A stretch of 64,000 nt of DNA, from contig NZ_BLJF01000003.1 in assembly GCF_009932335.1 (NCBI RefSeq), positions 1,021,001-1,085,000 on the forward strand, written 5' to 3'. Shown piece by piece: positions 24,541 to 35,474 of this stretch. The stretch is from Pseudomonas asiatica. Lineage in GTDB: Bacteria; Pseudomonadota; Gammaproteobacteria; Pseudomonadales; Pseudomonadaceae. The translations under genes were made by a program, and so were the position numbers. A model generated the notes under the pieces. It was not told where the DNA came from, made no database searches, and saw only the letters and a list, made by a program, of their open reading frames with translations. Position 1 is the first letter of the stretch. Each line of letters begins with the position of its first letter.

Positions 24541-24954
24541 ATGTCCGAATTGCCTGCACGCCCTGGTCGCTTGAACGGCCTGCGCCATATTGCCTTGTTG
24601 GTGCCCAACCTGGAGGAGTGCGAACGCTTCTACGTCGATGTGCTGGGCATGGAGGTGCTGAACCGCGCCAACGAAGACCTGGTGTATCTCACTTGTGGTA
24701 ACGACAACCTGTCGCTGGGGCGCGGGGCGGGGGCGGCCAATGGTTTGCAGACCCTGGACCACTATGGGTTCATCGTCGATAGCGTGGAGGAGCTGGAGGC
24801 CTGGTACCAGTATTTCAAGGCCCATGGCGTGACCCTGCTGGACCGGCCGTTCAACCATGGTGACGGGGCGCGCAGCTTCCACCTGCTGGACCCGGCAGGG
24901 AACAAGGTGCAGCCGTTGTACCACCCGGCGGTGTCGGGGCAGCGGTTGGTGTGA
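24541..24954 (+). CDS. VOC family (glyoxalase/dioxygenase superfamily) protein
   Basis: 137 aa, two beta-alpha-beta-beta-beta modules: GLRHIALLVPNLEECERFYV with a candidate metal His, and LDHYGFIVDSVEELEAW with a second His; a late region DPAGNKVQPLYHP has Gln where many glyoxalases and dioxygenases have Glu. Could be a glyoxalase, lyase or ring-cleaving enzyme; the substrate cannot be told. GGAG lies 8 nt before the ATG. Divergent partner of the ABM gene. Confidence 0.82.
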   Translation: MSELPARPGRLNGLRHIALLVPNLEECERFYVDVLGMEVLNRANEDLVYLTCGNDNLSLGRGAGAANGLQTLDHYGFIVDSVEELEAWYQYFKAHGVTLLDRPFNHGDGARSFHLLDPAGNKVQPLYHPAVSGQRLV

Positions 24955-24964
24955 AGCCTGTACC

Positions 24965-25058
24965 GGCCTCTTCGCGGGCTTGCCCGCTCCCACAGGGACC
25001 GTACACAGTTCAAGGCCTGTGCAGTACCAGTGGGAGCGGGCAAGCCCGCGAAGAGGCC
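24965..25058. repeat. Inverted pair of REP elements
   Basis: GGCCTCTTCGCGGGCTTGCC... and its reverse complement (ending ...GCGAAGAGGCC) face each other around a ~30-nt spacer, between the convergent VOC and DUF748 genes. Matches the 35-bp REP unit known as abundant in P. putida. Confidence 0.85.
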
Positions 25059-25075
25059 AGACCTGCTAGTAGAAG

Positions 25076-28012
25076 TTATTCGGCATCCAGATGCATCGGC
25101 GTCACCACCCGACCATCGCTCTCGGCCTGGCCCAGACTGGTATCGATGAAGTACACCCGGTCATCTTCCAGCTGGCCTTTGTCCACCAGGTAATCCTTGA
25201 TGCTGCTGGCCCGCTCCTGGCCAAGTGTGCGCAGCAGCGCAGTACTTTCGGCCCAGGACTTGATCACCGCCTCGCGCAGCTTGGCGGTGCGCTCGTCGCG
25301 GCCCAGTTGCTCCCATTCCGCAGGCGGCTGTTGCTTCAGGCGGTTACGGTAGATGCCTTCGAGCATCGCCGGTTTTTCGCTGTCGTCGACCACCAGCATC
25401 GAGGCATTGGCCGGCACCTTGTCACCGCGGCGCTGCAGGATCTTGTACCAGGTGGCCTGGTACTCACGCTCCAGGCGCTGCTGGGCGATCAGCGGGCCGT
25501 CGCTGGCCTGGGCGCTGGTGCCTTCGATTTCCAGGCGCAGCTCCGGGCGTTCCTTCAGGGCCGACGCCAATTTGTCCAGCGATGCCTGGGCGTCGCCACT
25601 AAGCTCGCTGGAGCCCGGGGCGAAGGACACATTGCCCAGATCTTCCGAGCCACCGCCGGCAACCAGCCCGCCAATGAACTTGAACGGCGCCTGCGCCGCA
25701 CGCAACACCAGGTTGCGCAGGGTTTGCCAGACGATCGGCATCACGCTGAACTGCGGGTTGTTGAGGTCTCCGGATACCGGCAGCTCGATCGAGATCTTGC
25801 CTTCTGTATCCTTCAGCAGTGCCACCGCCAGGCGGATAGGGAGGTCCACTGCGTCCGGGCTGTCGACCTTCTCGCCCAACTGCAACTGCTCAACCACCAC
25901 CTTGTTCTCGGCCTTCAGCTGGCCATTGGTGATCAGGTAATGCAGGTCGAGGTTGAGCCGGCCTTTGCGGATACGGAAGCCGGCGAACTTGCCGGAGTAG
26001 GGGGTGAGTGTGGTCAGCTCGACCCGCTTGAAGCTGGTGGCGATGTCCAGGCTGGCCAGCGGGTTGAACGGGTTGAGGGCGCCTTTGATGGTGACCGGCG
26101 CGTAGCGGTCGACCTTGCCCTTGACGTCGACCTTGGCCGGCACAGGCTTGCGGTTGTCGATGGTGCCGATTCGACCGTTCAGCTGCTGGATGGCCGTGGC
26201 GAAGTTGGGGGTGAGGGACAGGTCGGCGAAGTTGGCCGAGCCGTCGTTGAGGTCGATCTGGCCGATGTGGATGCCCAGCGGCTTGTCGTTGCCGGCGGAG
26301 GCCGGCTTGGCCTGGCTGGTCGCCGGGGCGCCGGCCGGCTGCGGGATCAGCAGGTCGTTGATGTTGGTCGTGCGGTCTTCGTTGATGATGAAACGCGCAT
26401 AGGGTTGCAGCAGGGTCACTTTGTCGATCGACAGCGCATCGCCGTGCACGTAGGACAGGCCGTCGACGTTCACCTGTTGCCATTTGACGAAGTCACGGCT
26501 CTTGATGGTGTCGAGGGTGTGCAGCTGGCTGACCTGTGCCTTGCCGGCAACACTGAAGGCCAGTGGTGAGGTGTTCTTCAGGTCGACCTTGAGGTCGCTG
26601 GCGAGCATGCCGCTGCGCAGCTCCAGCAGGATGAACGGGCTGATATAGGCCTGGGCCACTCGCAGGTCGATATCGCGGGTGCTCACGTCCAGCTTGGCCC
26701 AGATGGGCGCCAGGTTGACCTGGCCGGCCGCCTGAAGCTTGCCTTGCTTGCCCACGCCGGTATCGAGCTTGAGGTTGAAGGGCGACTTGTTGAGACTGTC
26801 GAAACCTTGCAGGTCGGCGTTGAGCGGGCCGACGTCGAGGGCCACCGGCTCCTTCTGAGTACGGTCCGCCAGGTGCACCAGGTAGTTACGCAGTTGCACG
26901 TCCTTGAGCAGCACCTGCCAGGGTTTGCTCGGCTCCTTGGCGGCTTGCTGTTCGGGCGTGGGCTCGGCGGCGGCCGGTTCGGCCTTTTCCTTCGGCGTAG
27001 CCTTGGCCGGCTGGCTGGCGAACAGTTTCTGCCAGTCGAGCTGGCCGTCCTTTTCCAGCGCGGCCCAGGTTTCCAGTTTTTCGCTGCGGATCTTGCCCAC
27101 GGTGACCAGCTGCTTGACCAGGTCGACCGAGGTTTCGCTTACTTCCAGGCTGGCCAGGCGTGCCAGCGGGCGGCCATCCGGGGCCTTGATGGCAAAGGGG
27201 GCGATGCGCACCGACGCGTTGTCCAGCAACAGTTCGGTCTGCTTGGCGAGGTTGAGCTTGTAGTGGGTGTCGAGGCTGACCACGCCGTCTTCCAGCACCA
27301 GTGGCACGGCATCGCGCACATAGGGCCAGAATGCCTTCATCTTGCCTTCGGTGATCTTCAGTGTGCCTTCAGAGGCGATTGGCGCCAGGCTAAGGGTGCC
27401 TTTCCAGTCGATGCGCCCGCCGTTGGGGCCGATGGCCACCAGGGTCATGTCGGCATTGTCGTTGGGCAGGGTGCTGAGGTTTTTCAGCTCCAGGTTCATG
27501 TTGTCGTAGAGGAACTCGATCGGCTCGCTCGGGCGCAGGTCCTCGAAGTGCAGGTAGCCATCGCTGAGCTTGATGCTGCCGATGCGTAGCGGGAACGGGT
27601 CGCTGGGTGGCTCGTCAGGCTTGGCTTCGCTGGCTGGCAGTTTGAACAGGCGGGTCAGGTTGAGAGTACCGTCCTTGGCGAACAGCACTTCGTTGCGCGG
27701 TTTGACCAGTTCCACTGCATCCATGTGCAGGGCACCGCTCCACAGGCTGTCGAGCGAAAGGTTGGCGTACAGCCGGTCGAAGCCGACCTGCTCCTTGCCA
27801 GGCTCGCCGATCTGCAGGCCCCACAGTGTCAGTTCGAGGCTGAAGGGGTTGAGTTCGATCCGTTCGAGGTGGGCAGGCACGGTTGCGTATTGGGCCAACT
27901 GTTGGTTGGCGATGCGCAGCGCGACACCGGGGAGAACGAAAAAGCCAAGAAGGCTGTAGAGGGCTACCAGGGCCAGCAGTGCGCCAGCGGCGCGAGTCAA
28001 TCCTTTGTACAT
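25076..28012 (-). CDS. DUF748 / AsmA-like large envelope protein
   Basis: 978 aa. One N-terminal membrane helix (AAGALLALVALYSLLGFFVL), then a very long mostly beta-type periplasmic region with repeated 'GSIKLSDGYLHFED' / 'GQIDLNDGSANFAD' segments characteristic of DUF748. A Pro/Ala/Glu-rich linker sits near residue 350. The last ~160 residues resemble an OmpA-like beta-alpha-beta unit (VSFAPGSSELSGDAQASLDK; LRLEIEGTSA). Relatives belong to the AsmA/YhdP/TamB superfamily implicated in phospholipid transport between membranes; that role here is inference. Monocistronic, ending at a REP pair. Confidence 0.85.
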   Translation of the reverse strand: MYKGLTRAAGALLALVALYSLLGFFVLPGVALRIANQQLAQYATVPAHLERIELNPFSLELTLWGLQIGEPGKEQVGFDRLYANLSLDSLWSGALHMDAVELVKPRNEVLFAKDGTLNLTRLFKLPASEAKPDEPPSDPFPLRIGSIKLSDGYLHFEDLRPSEPIEFLYDNMNLELKNLSTLPNDNADMTLVAIGPNGGRIDWKGTLSLAPIASEGTLKITEGKMKAFWPYVRDAVPLVLEDGVVSLDTHYKLNLAKQTELLLDNASVRIAPFAIKAPDGRPLARLASLEVSETSVDLVKQLVTVGKIRSEKLETWAALEKDGQLDWQKLFASQPAKATPKEKAEPAAAEPTPEQQAAKEPSKPWQVLLKDVQLRNYLVHLADRTQKEPVALDVGPLNADLQGFDSLNKSPFNLKLDTGVGKQGKLQAAGQVNLAPIWAKLDVSTRDIDLRVAQAYISPFILLELRSGMLASDLKVDLKNTSPLAFSVAGKAQVSQLHTLDTIKSRDFVKWQQVNVDGLSYVHGDALSIDKVTLLQPYARFIINEDRTTNINDLLIPQPAGAPATSQAKPASAGNDKPLGIHIGQIDLNDGSANFADLSLTPNFATAIQQLNGRIGTIDNRKPVPAKVDVKGKVDRYAPVTIKGALNPFNPLASLDIATSFKRVELTTLTPYSGKFAGFRIRKGRLNLDLHYLITNGQLKAENKVVVEQLQLGEKVDSPDAVDLPIRLAVALLKDTEGKISIELPVSGDLNNPQFSVMPIVWQTLRNLVLRAAQAPFKFIGGLVAGGGSEDLGNVSFAPGSSELSGDAQASLDKLASALKERPELRLEIEGTSAQASDGPLIAQQRLEREYQATWYKILQRRGDKVPANASMLVVDDSEKPAMLEGIYRNRLKQQPPAEWEQLGRDERTAKLREAVIKSWAESTALLRTLGQERASSIKDYLVDKGQLEDDRVYFIDTSLGQAESDGRVVTPMHLDAE

Positions 28013-28090
28013 GTGTCGCTTCGTCTGTCTAAGCAGGAGAGCTTGGAGTATGGCACGTTAAATCAGTTCCGCTGAGGCGACCAGTTGACC

Positions 28091-28960
28091 TCATTCGATG
28101 CCCATGCGCCGTTTGGCCCGGTGCGCTGAGCCGTCGCGCATCGCCCAGCGCAGTACTGGCGCGGTGCGTTGCAGGCCCAGGCGGATCATGCGCCGCTGCA
28201 ACGGACCGTGCTGTAGCCCGAGCATGGTCTGGGCCCAGCCCGGCAGCAGGTCGATGCCGGCGTGCAGCATCAGCTTGCCCACCGGCTGTGCCAGGCGGCT
28301 GGGGGCGGGGGCATCGAGCAGGATGCCGACCACCTCATGGCTGCGTGCGTCGCAGTGCAACTGGGGGCGCATGCGCTGCAGATAGTCCTCGACCTGCTGG
28401 CACGAGCGCGGCACGTCGCGGGCGCCAAGGCGCTCGGCAATCAATGCGATCTCTGCGTAGTAGGCATCCTGCTCGGCGCGCGCTAGTTGCGGGTTGCGGT
28501 AACGCAGGTGGGCGGCGAGAAAGCTGCTGACTTCCGCCACGTGCACCCAGGTCAGCAGGTCCGGGTCGCTGGCCGCATACGGGCGGCCATCCGGCGCGGT
28601 GCCGGTTACCTGCAGGTGGATGGTGCGCACCTTGTCGATCAGCCACTCGGCATCGCGGGTGGCGCCGAAGGTGGTGCCGGAGATGAATTGGCTGGTACGG
28701 CGCAGGCGGCCGAGCAGGTCTTCACGGAAGTTGGAATGGTCCCACACCCCGGCCAGGGCCAGCGGGTGCAGCAACTGCAGCATGAGGGCACTGATGCCAC
28801 CGACCAGCATGCTCGGGAAGTCGCCATGTACCCGCCAGCTGATGCTGTGCGGGCCGAACAGCCCGGGGTCGCCCTTGGGCGATTCCAGGTCGAGCTGGCC
28901 GAGGGCCAGCCCGGTAAGGCTCATGACCTGGGTTTCGATGCGGCGGCGAAGGGCTTCCAT
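28091..28960 (-). CDS. MpaB-family (DUF2236) oxygenase
   Basis: 289 aa. Contains the DUF2236 core: SWRVHGDFPSMLVGGISALM, LLHPLALAGVWDHSNF, and WVHVAEVSSFLAAHLRY. The family includes rubber oxygenase Lcp and fungal MpaB and is thought to be haem-dependent, with conserved Arg/His residues as seen here. Physiological substrate unknown in Pseudomonas. It lies 42 nt downstream of acs on the same strand with a GGCGGCC/GGCCGCC stem (28978-29000) between them, so co-transcription is possible. Confidence 0.8.
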   Translation of the reverse strand: MEALRRRIETQVMSLTGLALGQLDLESPKGDPGLFGPHSISWRVHGDFPSMLVGGISALMLQLLHPLALAGVWDHSNFREDLLGRLRRTSQFISGTTFGATRDAEWLIDKVRTIHLQVTGTAPDGRPYAASDPDLLTWVHVAEVSSFLAAHLRYRNPQLARAEQDAYYAEIALIAERLGARDVPRSCQQVEDYLQRMRPQLHCDARSHEVVGILLDAPAPSRLAQPVGKLMLHAGIDLLPGWAQTMLGLQHGPLQRRMIRLGLQRTAPVLRWAMRDGSAHRAKRRMGIE

Positions 28961-29002
28961 GGCGACCTGTGGTTCAGGGCGGCCATGGGCAACGGCCGCC
29001 GG

Positions 29003-30937
<1,935 letters not shown>

Positions 30938-31038
30938 GGCGGGTGGTCCTGCTCTTGTAAGGGGCGATGGACTGCAACGGCTATTCGATAGGACAGTGTA
31001 GCCAGAGGTGATGTTCCTTGAGGGTAGACTCGGTCCCT

Positions 31039-31152
31039 GTAGGAGCGGCCTTGTGTCGCGATGGGCCGCAGAGCGGCCCCGGGATTTCAGCGCTGGCGCA
31101 TCAATTGTTGGGGCCGCTCTGCGGCCCATCGCGACACAAGGCCGCTCCTACA
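31039..31152. repeat. Inverted pair of TGTAGGAGC-type repeats
   Basis: TGTAGGAGCGGCCTTGTG-TCGCGA and its reverse complement form the outer arms, with GGGCCGCAGAGCGGCCCC-type inner stems and a ~30-nt centre. It lies between acs and pgi. Same type as 49174-49292. Confidence 0.85.
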
Positions 31153-31179
31153 CGGAGCGACCGTGTGACGGCTTTGGGA

Positions 31180-32844
31180 TCAACCGCGGTGACGGCCGCG
31201 GAAGTAGTTGATCAGGCCTTGGGTGGAACCATCTTCGGCGCTTTCTTCCAGGCTGCCGACCAGGCGTTGGTAAACGCCCTTGCCCAGCTCCTTGCCTAGC
31301 TCCACGCCCCACTGGTCGAAGGCGTTGATGCCCCAGATCACGCTCTGCACGAACACCTTGTGCTCGTACATCGCCACCAGCGCGCCCAGGCGGCGCGGGC
31401 TGATGCGTTCCACCACCAGGGTGTTGCTCGGACGATTGCCTGGGATCACCTTGTGCGGGGCCAGCTTTTCGATGTCCGCTTCGTTCAGGCCTTTGCCACG
31501 CAGCTCTGCCTCGGCTTCCTCGCGGGTTTTGCCCAACATCAGCGCCTGGCTCTGCGACAGGCAGTTGGCGTACAGCCACTGATGATGGTCGGCCACCGGG
31601 TTGAAGCTCACCACCGGCACGATGAAGTCGGCCGGAATCAGCTGGGTGCCCTGGTGCAGCAGCTGGTGGTAGGCATGCTGGCCGTTGCAACCGACGCCAC
31701 CCCAGATAACCGGACCGGTGTCGGTCTTCACCGGGGTGCCGTCCTGCAGCACGCTCTTGCCGTTGGACTCCATGTCCAGCTGTTGCAGGTGCTTGGTAAT
31801 GTTGCGCAGGTAGTGGTCGTACGGCAGGATCGCGTGACTCTGGGCGCCCCAGAAGTTGCCGTACCACACGCCCAGCAGGGCCAGCAGCACCGGCATGTTC
31901 TTGTCGAACGGCGCGGTCTGGAAGTGCTGGTCCATGGTGTAGGCACCGGACAGCAGTTCCTTGAAGTTGGCGGTACCGATGGCCAGGGCGATCGGCAGGC
32001 CGATGGCCGACCACAGCGAGTAGCGCCCGCCCACCCAGTCCCACATCGGGAAGATGTTTTCTTCGCGGATGCCGAAGGCCACGGCGGCGGCCTTGTTGCT
32101 GGAAACGGCGATGAAGTGGCGATACAGCTCGGCTTCCGAACCGCCCTGGGCCAGGTACCAGGTACGGGCGGCTATGGCGTTCTTCAGGGTCTCGAGCGTG
32201 TTGAACGACTTCGACGAGACGATGAACAGGGTGGTTTCGGCGCGCAGGTTGGCCGACAGCTCGTGGAACTCACTGCCGTCGATGTTCGCCAGGTAGTGGC
32301 AGCGCACGCCGCGCTGGGCGTAGGGCAGCAGCGCCTCGGACACCAGTTCGGGGCCGAGGAACGAGCCGCCGATGCCGATGTTGACCACGTCAGTGATCGG
32401 CTTTTCGCTGTAGCCACGCCACAGGCCGTCGTGAATGCGGCCGACCAGTTCGGTGATCTGGTTGAGCACCTTGTGCACTTCCGGCATGACGTTCACGCCG
32501 TTGACGCTGAGCTTGTCGCCTACCGGACGGCGCAGGGCGGTGTGCAGCACCGGGCGACCTTCGGAGGCGTTGATGATTTCGCCGCTGAACATCGACTTGA
32601 TGGCGTCCTGCAGGCCCACTTCGTTGGCCAGGTTCACCAGCAGGTCGCGGCTTTGTTCGGTGATCAGGTTTTTCGAATAGTCGAGGAACAGGCCGCAGGA
32701 GCTCAGGGAGAACTGGTCGAAGCGCTTGGTATCGGCGGCGAAAGCTTCGCGCATGCTGAAACCTTGCATGGCGTCGCGGTGTTGCTGAAGCGCCTGCCAG
32801 GCGGGCAGGGCCGTGACATCGTGGGGTGTGCGGTAATACGCCAT
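31180..32844 (-). CDS. pgi: Glucose-6-phosphate isomerase
   Basis: 554 aa. Interconverts glucose-6-P and fructose-6-P; in pseudomonads mainly for gluconeogenesis and the Entner-Doudoroff cycle. Signatures [32 protein letters not shown], and PGI motif [17 protein letters not shown]; catalytic Glu and Lys regions are present. Start ATG 32844 ([10 protein letters not shown]) preceded by AAGGGAA. Repeats lie on both sides of the gene. Confidence 0.97.
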   Translation of the reverse strand: MAYYRTPHDVTALPAWQALQQHRDAMQGFSMREAFAADTKRFDQFSLSSCGLFLDYSKNLITEQSRDLLVNLANEVGLQDAIKSMFSGEIINASEGRPVLHTALRRPVGDKLSVNGVNVMPEVHKVLNQITELVGRIHDGLWRGYSEKPITDVVNIGIGGSFLGPELVSEALLPYAQRGVRCHYLANIDGSEFHELSANLRAETTLFIVSSKSFNTLETLKNAIAARTWYLAQGGSEAELYRHFIAVSSNKAAAVAFGIREENIFPMWDWVGGRYSLWSAIGLPIALAIGTANFKELLSGAYTMDQHFQTAPFDKNMPVLLALLGVWYGNFWGAQSHAILPYDHYLRNITKHLQQLDMESNGKSVLQDGTPVKTDTGPVIWGGVGCNGQHAYHQLLHQGTQLIPADFIVPVVSFNPVADHHQWLYANCLSQSQALMLGKTREEAEAELRGKGLNEADIEKLAPHKVIPGNRPSNTLVVERISPRRLGALVAMYEHKVFVQSVIWGINAFDQWGVELGKELGKGVYQRLVGSLEESAEDGSTQGLINYFRGRHRG

Positions 32845-32983
32845 TGCGCGGGGTTCCCTTGGTGCGTGGTGAGACCTTGGACACGGCACTCATTGCCGGG
32901 TTCAGGCTGGCACCATTATAGGCAAAGGCCACTTGCAGGGAATGGGTAAGGCGGGGGAATTTGGGGGCGCTTTGCGCCCCACT

Positions 32984-33044
32984 CGCAGCACAAGGCTGCT
33001 CCTACAGAAGAAGGTGGTTTCTGTAGGAGCAGCCTTGTGCTGCG
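32984..33044. repeat. Inverted repeat, TGTAGGAGC type (AGCC variant)
   Basis: CGCAGCACAAGGCTGCTCC... and CTGTAGGAGCAGCCTTGTG... are reverse complements around a ~13-nt loop. It lies between the panC stop and the pgi start; flanking GGGGCGC/GGCAGCCCC extends the structure. Confidence 0.8.
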
Positions 33045-33071
33045 AATGGGCTGCAAGGCAGCCCCAGGCCG

Positions 33072-33935
33072 TTACGCGGTCTTCTCTTCCAGATGAAGGT
33101 ACAGGTTGTCGATCAACCGTGTGTTACCCAGGTAAGCCGCCGCAATCACCACCAGATCACGATCATCGATCATCGCGGGTCGCAGGCTTACCGCATGACG
33201 CACCTCAAGGTAATCCGGGCGGAAACCCGCGGCGGTCAACTGCGCCTTGCCTTCGGCAACCAGTGCGGCAAAGTCCCGCTGGCCATGGCGGATGGCCCCA
33301 GCGATATGCTGCAGCGTGCGGTACAGCGCAGGTGCCGTAGCACGCTGCTCCGGCGTGAGGTAGCCGTTACGCGACGACAGCGCCAGGCCGTCCTCGGCCC
33401 GCACGGTGGGCTCGCCGATGATCTGGATCGGCATGTTCAGGTCGCGCACCATGGCGCGGATAACCGCCAGCTGCTGGAAGTCCTTTTCACCGAACACGGC
33501 AAGGTCGGGCTGGACCATGTTGAACAGCTTGCTGACCACGGTGGCCACGCCTTCGAAATGACCGGGCCGGCTGGCGCCGCACAAGCCTTCGGAAAGGTGG
33601 GGTACGCTGACGCGGGTTTGCACGCTCATGCCGTCGGGGTACATCTCTTCGACGCTGGGCGCGAACAGCAGATTGCAGCCAGCCTGAAGCAGGCGCTCCT
33701 GGTCGGCGGCGAGGGTGCGCGGATACTTGTCGAGGTCTTCGTTGGCGCCGAACTGCAGCGGGTTGACGAAGATGCTGGCGACCACGAAATCGGCGCGCTG
33801 CGCAGCCTTGGTTACCAGGGCGGCATGGCCGCTGTGCAGGTTGCCCATGGTCGGCACGAAGCCGATGCGCTTGCCTTCACCGCGGGCGCGGGCGACAGCG
33901 GCGCGCAGTTCGCGGACGGTCTTGACTGTATTCAT
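33072..33935 (-). CDS. panC: Pantoate-beta-alanine ligase
   Basis: 287 aa. Last step of pantothenate synthesis. Nucleotidyl-transferase motifs [12 protein letters not shown] (HxGH) and the KMSKS-like [12 protein letters not shown], plus [18 protein letters not shown]. Start ATG 33935 lies in the panB stop (ATGA overlap), so the two are coupled. A longer in-frame reading across panB is a shadow. Confidence 0.96.
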   Translation of the reverse strand: MNTVKTVRELRAAVARARGEGKRIGFVPTMGNLHSGHAALVTKAAQRADFVVASIFVNPLQFGANEDLDKYPRTLAADQERLLQAGCNLLFAPSVEEMYPDGMSVQTRVSVPHLSEGLCGASRPGHFEGVATVVSKLFNMVQPDLAVFGEKDFQQLAVIRAMVRDLNMPIQIIGEPTVRAEDGLALSSRNGYLTPEQRATAPALYRTLQHIAGAIRHGQRDFAALVAEGKAQLTAAGFRPDYLEVRHAVSLRPAMIDDRDLVVIAAAYLGNTRLIDNLYLHLEEKTA

Positions 33936-34732
33936 GCACTGAACCCGTGTTCGCTGCCTGGGAAGCTGACTTGCTTGACCGCCTCGACGTATGCGACGAG
34001 GGCGCTGTGGATATCCGGCTGGCCTTGCATGAAGTTCTTCACGAACTTCGGTACGCGGCCGCTCAGCGACAGGCCGAGCATGTCGTGCAGGACCAGTACC
34101 TGGCCATCGGTGCCGCTGCCGGCGCCAATGCCGATCACCGGGATGGATACGGCACTGGTGATTTCCGCCGCCAGTTCGCTGGGCACGCATTCGAGCAGCA
34201 GCATGGCCGCACCGGCCTGTTCCAGGGCGATCGCGTCGGCGCGCATCTGCCGGGCCTGGGCTTCCTGGCGGCCCTGGACCTTGTAGCCGCCCATCACGTT
34301 GACAGTCTGCGGGGTCAGGCCCATGTGCGCGCATACTGGCACACCACGCTCGGCCAGCAGGCGGATGGTCTCGGCAAGCCAGGCAGCGCCTTCGATCTTG
34401 ACCATGTGGGCGCCGGCCTGCATCAGCGTGGCGCTGTTGGCAAAGGCCTGCTCCGGGGTGGCATGCGCCATGAACGGCAGGTCGGCGAGGATCAGCGCGC
34501 CGTCGTTGCCACGTTTGACGCTGGCGGTATGGTAGGCCATGTCCGCGGTGGTTACCGGCAGTGTGCTGTCGTGGCCTTGCAGGACCATGCCCAGCGAGTC
34601 GCCCACCAGCAACACTTCGACACCGGCCTGGCTGGCGGCCTTGGCAAAGGTGGCGTCGTAACAGGTCAGCATGGTGATTTTTTCACCCTTGGCCTTGAGG
34701 CCATTGAGGGTGGTCAGGGTTACTTCAGGCAT
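33932..34732 (-). CDS. panB: 3-methyl-2-oxobutanoate hydroxymethyltransferase
   Basis: 266-aa TIM-barrel enzyme making ketopantoate from 2-oxoisovalerate and methylene-THF. Motifs [39 protein letters not shown] and [20 protein letters not shown] 34732 ([11 protein letters not shown]) chosen; an in-frame start 14 codons upstream gives an atypical N-terminus. First gene of panB-panC. Its substrate, 2-oxoisovalerate, comes from the ilv pathway also encoded here (56418-59705). Confidence 0.96.
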   Translation of the reverse strand: MPEVTLTTLNGLKAKGEKITMLTCYDATFAKAASQAGVEVLLVGDSLGMVLQGHDSTLPVTTADMAYHTASVKRGNDGALILADLPFMAHATPEQAFANSATLMQAGAHMVKIEGAAWLAETIRLLAERGVPVCAHMGLTPQTVNVMGGYKVQGRQEAQARQMRADAIALEQAGAAMLLLECVPSELAAEITSAVSIPVIGIGAGSGTDGQVLVLHDMLGLSLSGRVPKFVKNFMQGQPDIHSALVAYVEAVKQVSFPGSEHGFSA

Positions 34733-34923
34733 GTAGGAAATTCCTCGTTCAGGCGCTGTAAGAAACGACTGCATTCAACGCGTGTAGTCATTTTCCGGAG
34801 CGGCACATCATCGCGCGTGATGTTCGGGCACAGGTCCGTCCGGGCCTAAATACGGGTATGCGGCACTTTGGTGCCACACGGGACGCCTATAGTCGTGAGC
34901 GAGGTGGGGGAAGTCAATCACCC

Positions 34924-34963
34924 TGTTACCGCATTGTTACGATCAGGGTGTTACTGGCGTTAC
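34924..34963. promoter_or_regulatory. Cluster of four TGTTAC-like hexamers
   Basis: TGTTAC at 34924, 34935 and 34949 and CGTTAC at 34958, all in one orientation, in the folK-panB gap. CACCCTG/CAGGGTG (34919-34950) also forms an inverted repeat around part of it. TGTTAC is the half-site seen upstream of crcZ at 37479. Function unproven. Confidence 0.3.
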
Positions 34964-34994
34964 CGCGCCAGTGTGCAAGGCTGGAACGCCCGGT

Positions 34995-35474
34995 TTACAG
35001 GCGTTCCAGGCCGACGAACGGGCAGTCGTCAAGCAGTTGCGCAAGGGCGCGGCCGTCGGCCAGGCGGAAATCGCCCGGTACCAGTTCCGCCAGCGGGTAC
35101 AGCACGAAAGGCCGGGCATGCATGTGGTAGTGCGGTACTTTCAGGCGCGGCTCGTCGAGCACCTGGTCGCCGAACAACAGGATGTCCAGGTCCAGTGTGC
35201 GCGGGCCCCAGCGTTCCTTGCGCACGCGGCCCTGATCGTTCTCGATGGCCTGCAGTGCATCGAGCAGGGCCAGCGGTGGCAGGGCGGTGTCCAGGGCGGC
35301 GACGGCGTTGGTGTAGCGCGGCTGGCCGGGCAGCAGCGAATCGCTGGTATACAGGGCCGAGGCCGCCACCAGGCGTGTGGCTTCGACCTGGTCGAGGGCC
35401 TGCAAGGCGCTGCGCAGCTGCTCGGCAGGTGCGTCCAGGTTGCTGCCCAGGCCGATATAGGCGCGGGTACTCAC
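34995..35474 (-). CDS. folK: 2-amino-4-hydroxy-6-hydroxymethyldihydropteridine diphosphokinase
   Basis: 159 aa HPPK; supplies the pyrophosphorylated pterin used by FolP. Signature AYIGLGSNLDAP at the N-terminus and RWGPRTLDLDILLFGD (metal-binding DxD) near residue 95. GTG start inside the pcnB stop (GTGA overlap), so translation is coupled to pcnB. Followed by a 262-nt gap before panB. Confidence 0.96.
   Translation of the reverse strand: MSTRAYIGLGSNLDAPAEQLRSALQALDQVEATRLVAASALYTSDSLLPGQPRYTNAVAALDTALPPLALLDALQAIENDQGRVRKERWGPRTLDLDILLFGDQVLDEPRLKVPHYHMHARPFVLYPLAELVPGDFRLADGRALAQLLDDCPFVGLERL

Noticed and set aside
34862..34885. sigma54 promoter upstream of panB (minus strand TGTGGCACC)
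   Set aside because: The GG to GC distance is 9 rather than 10 nt; the sequence is better explained as the hairpin GGCAC-TTTG-GTGCC.
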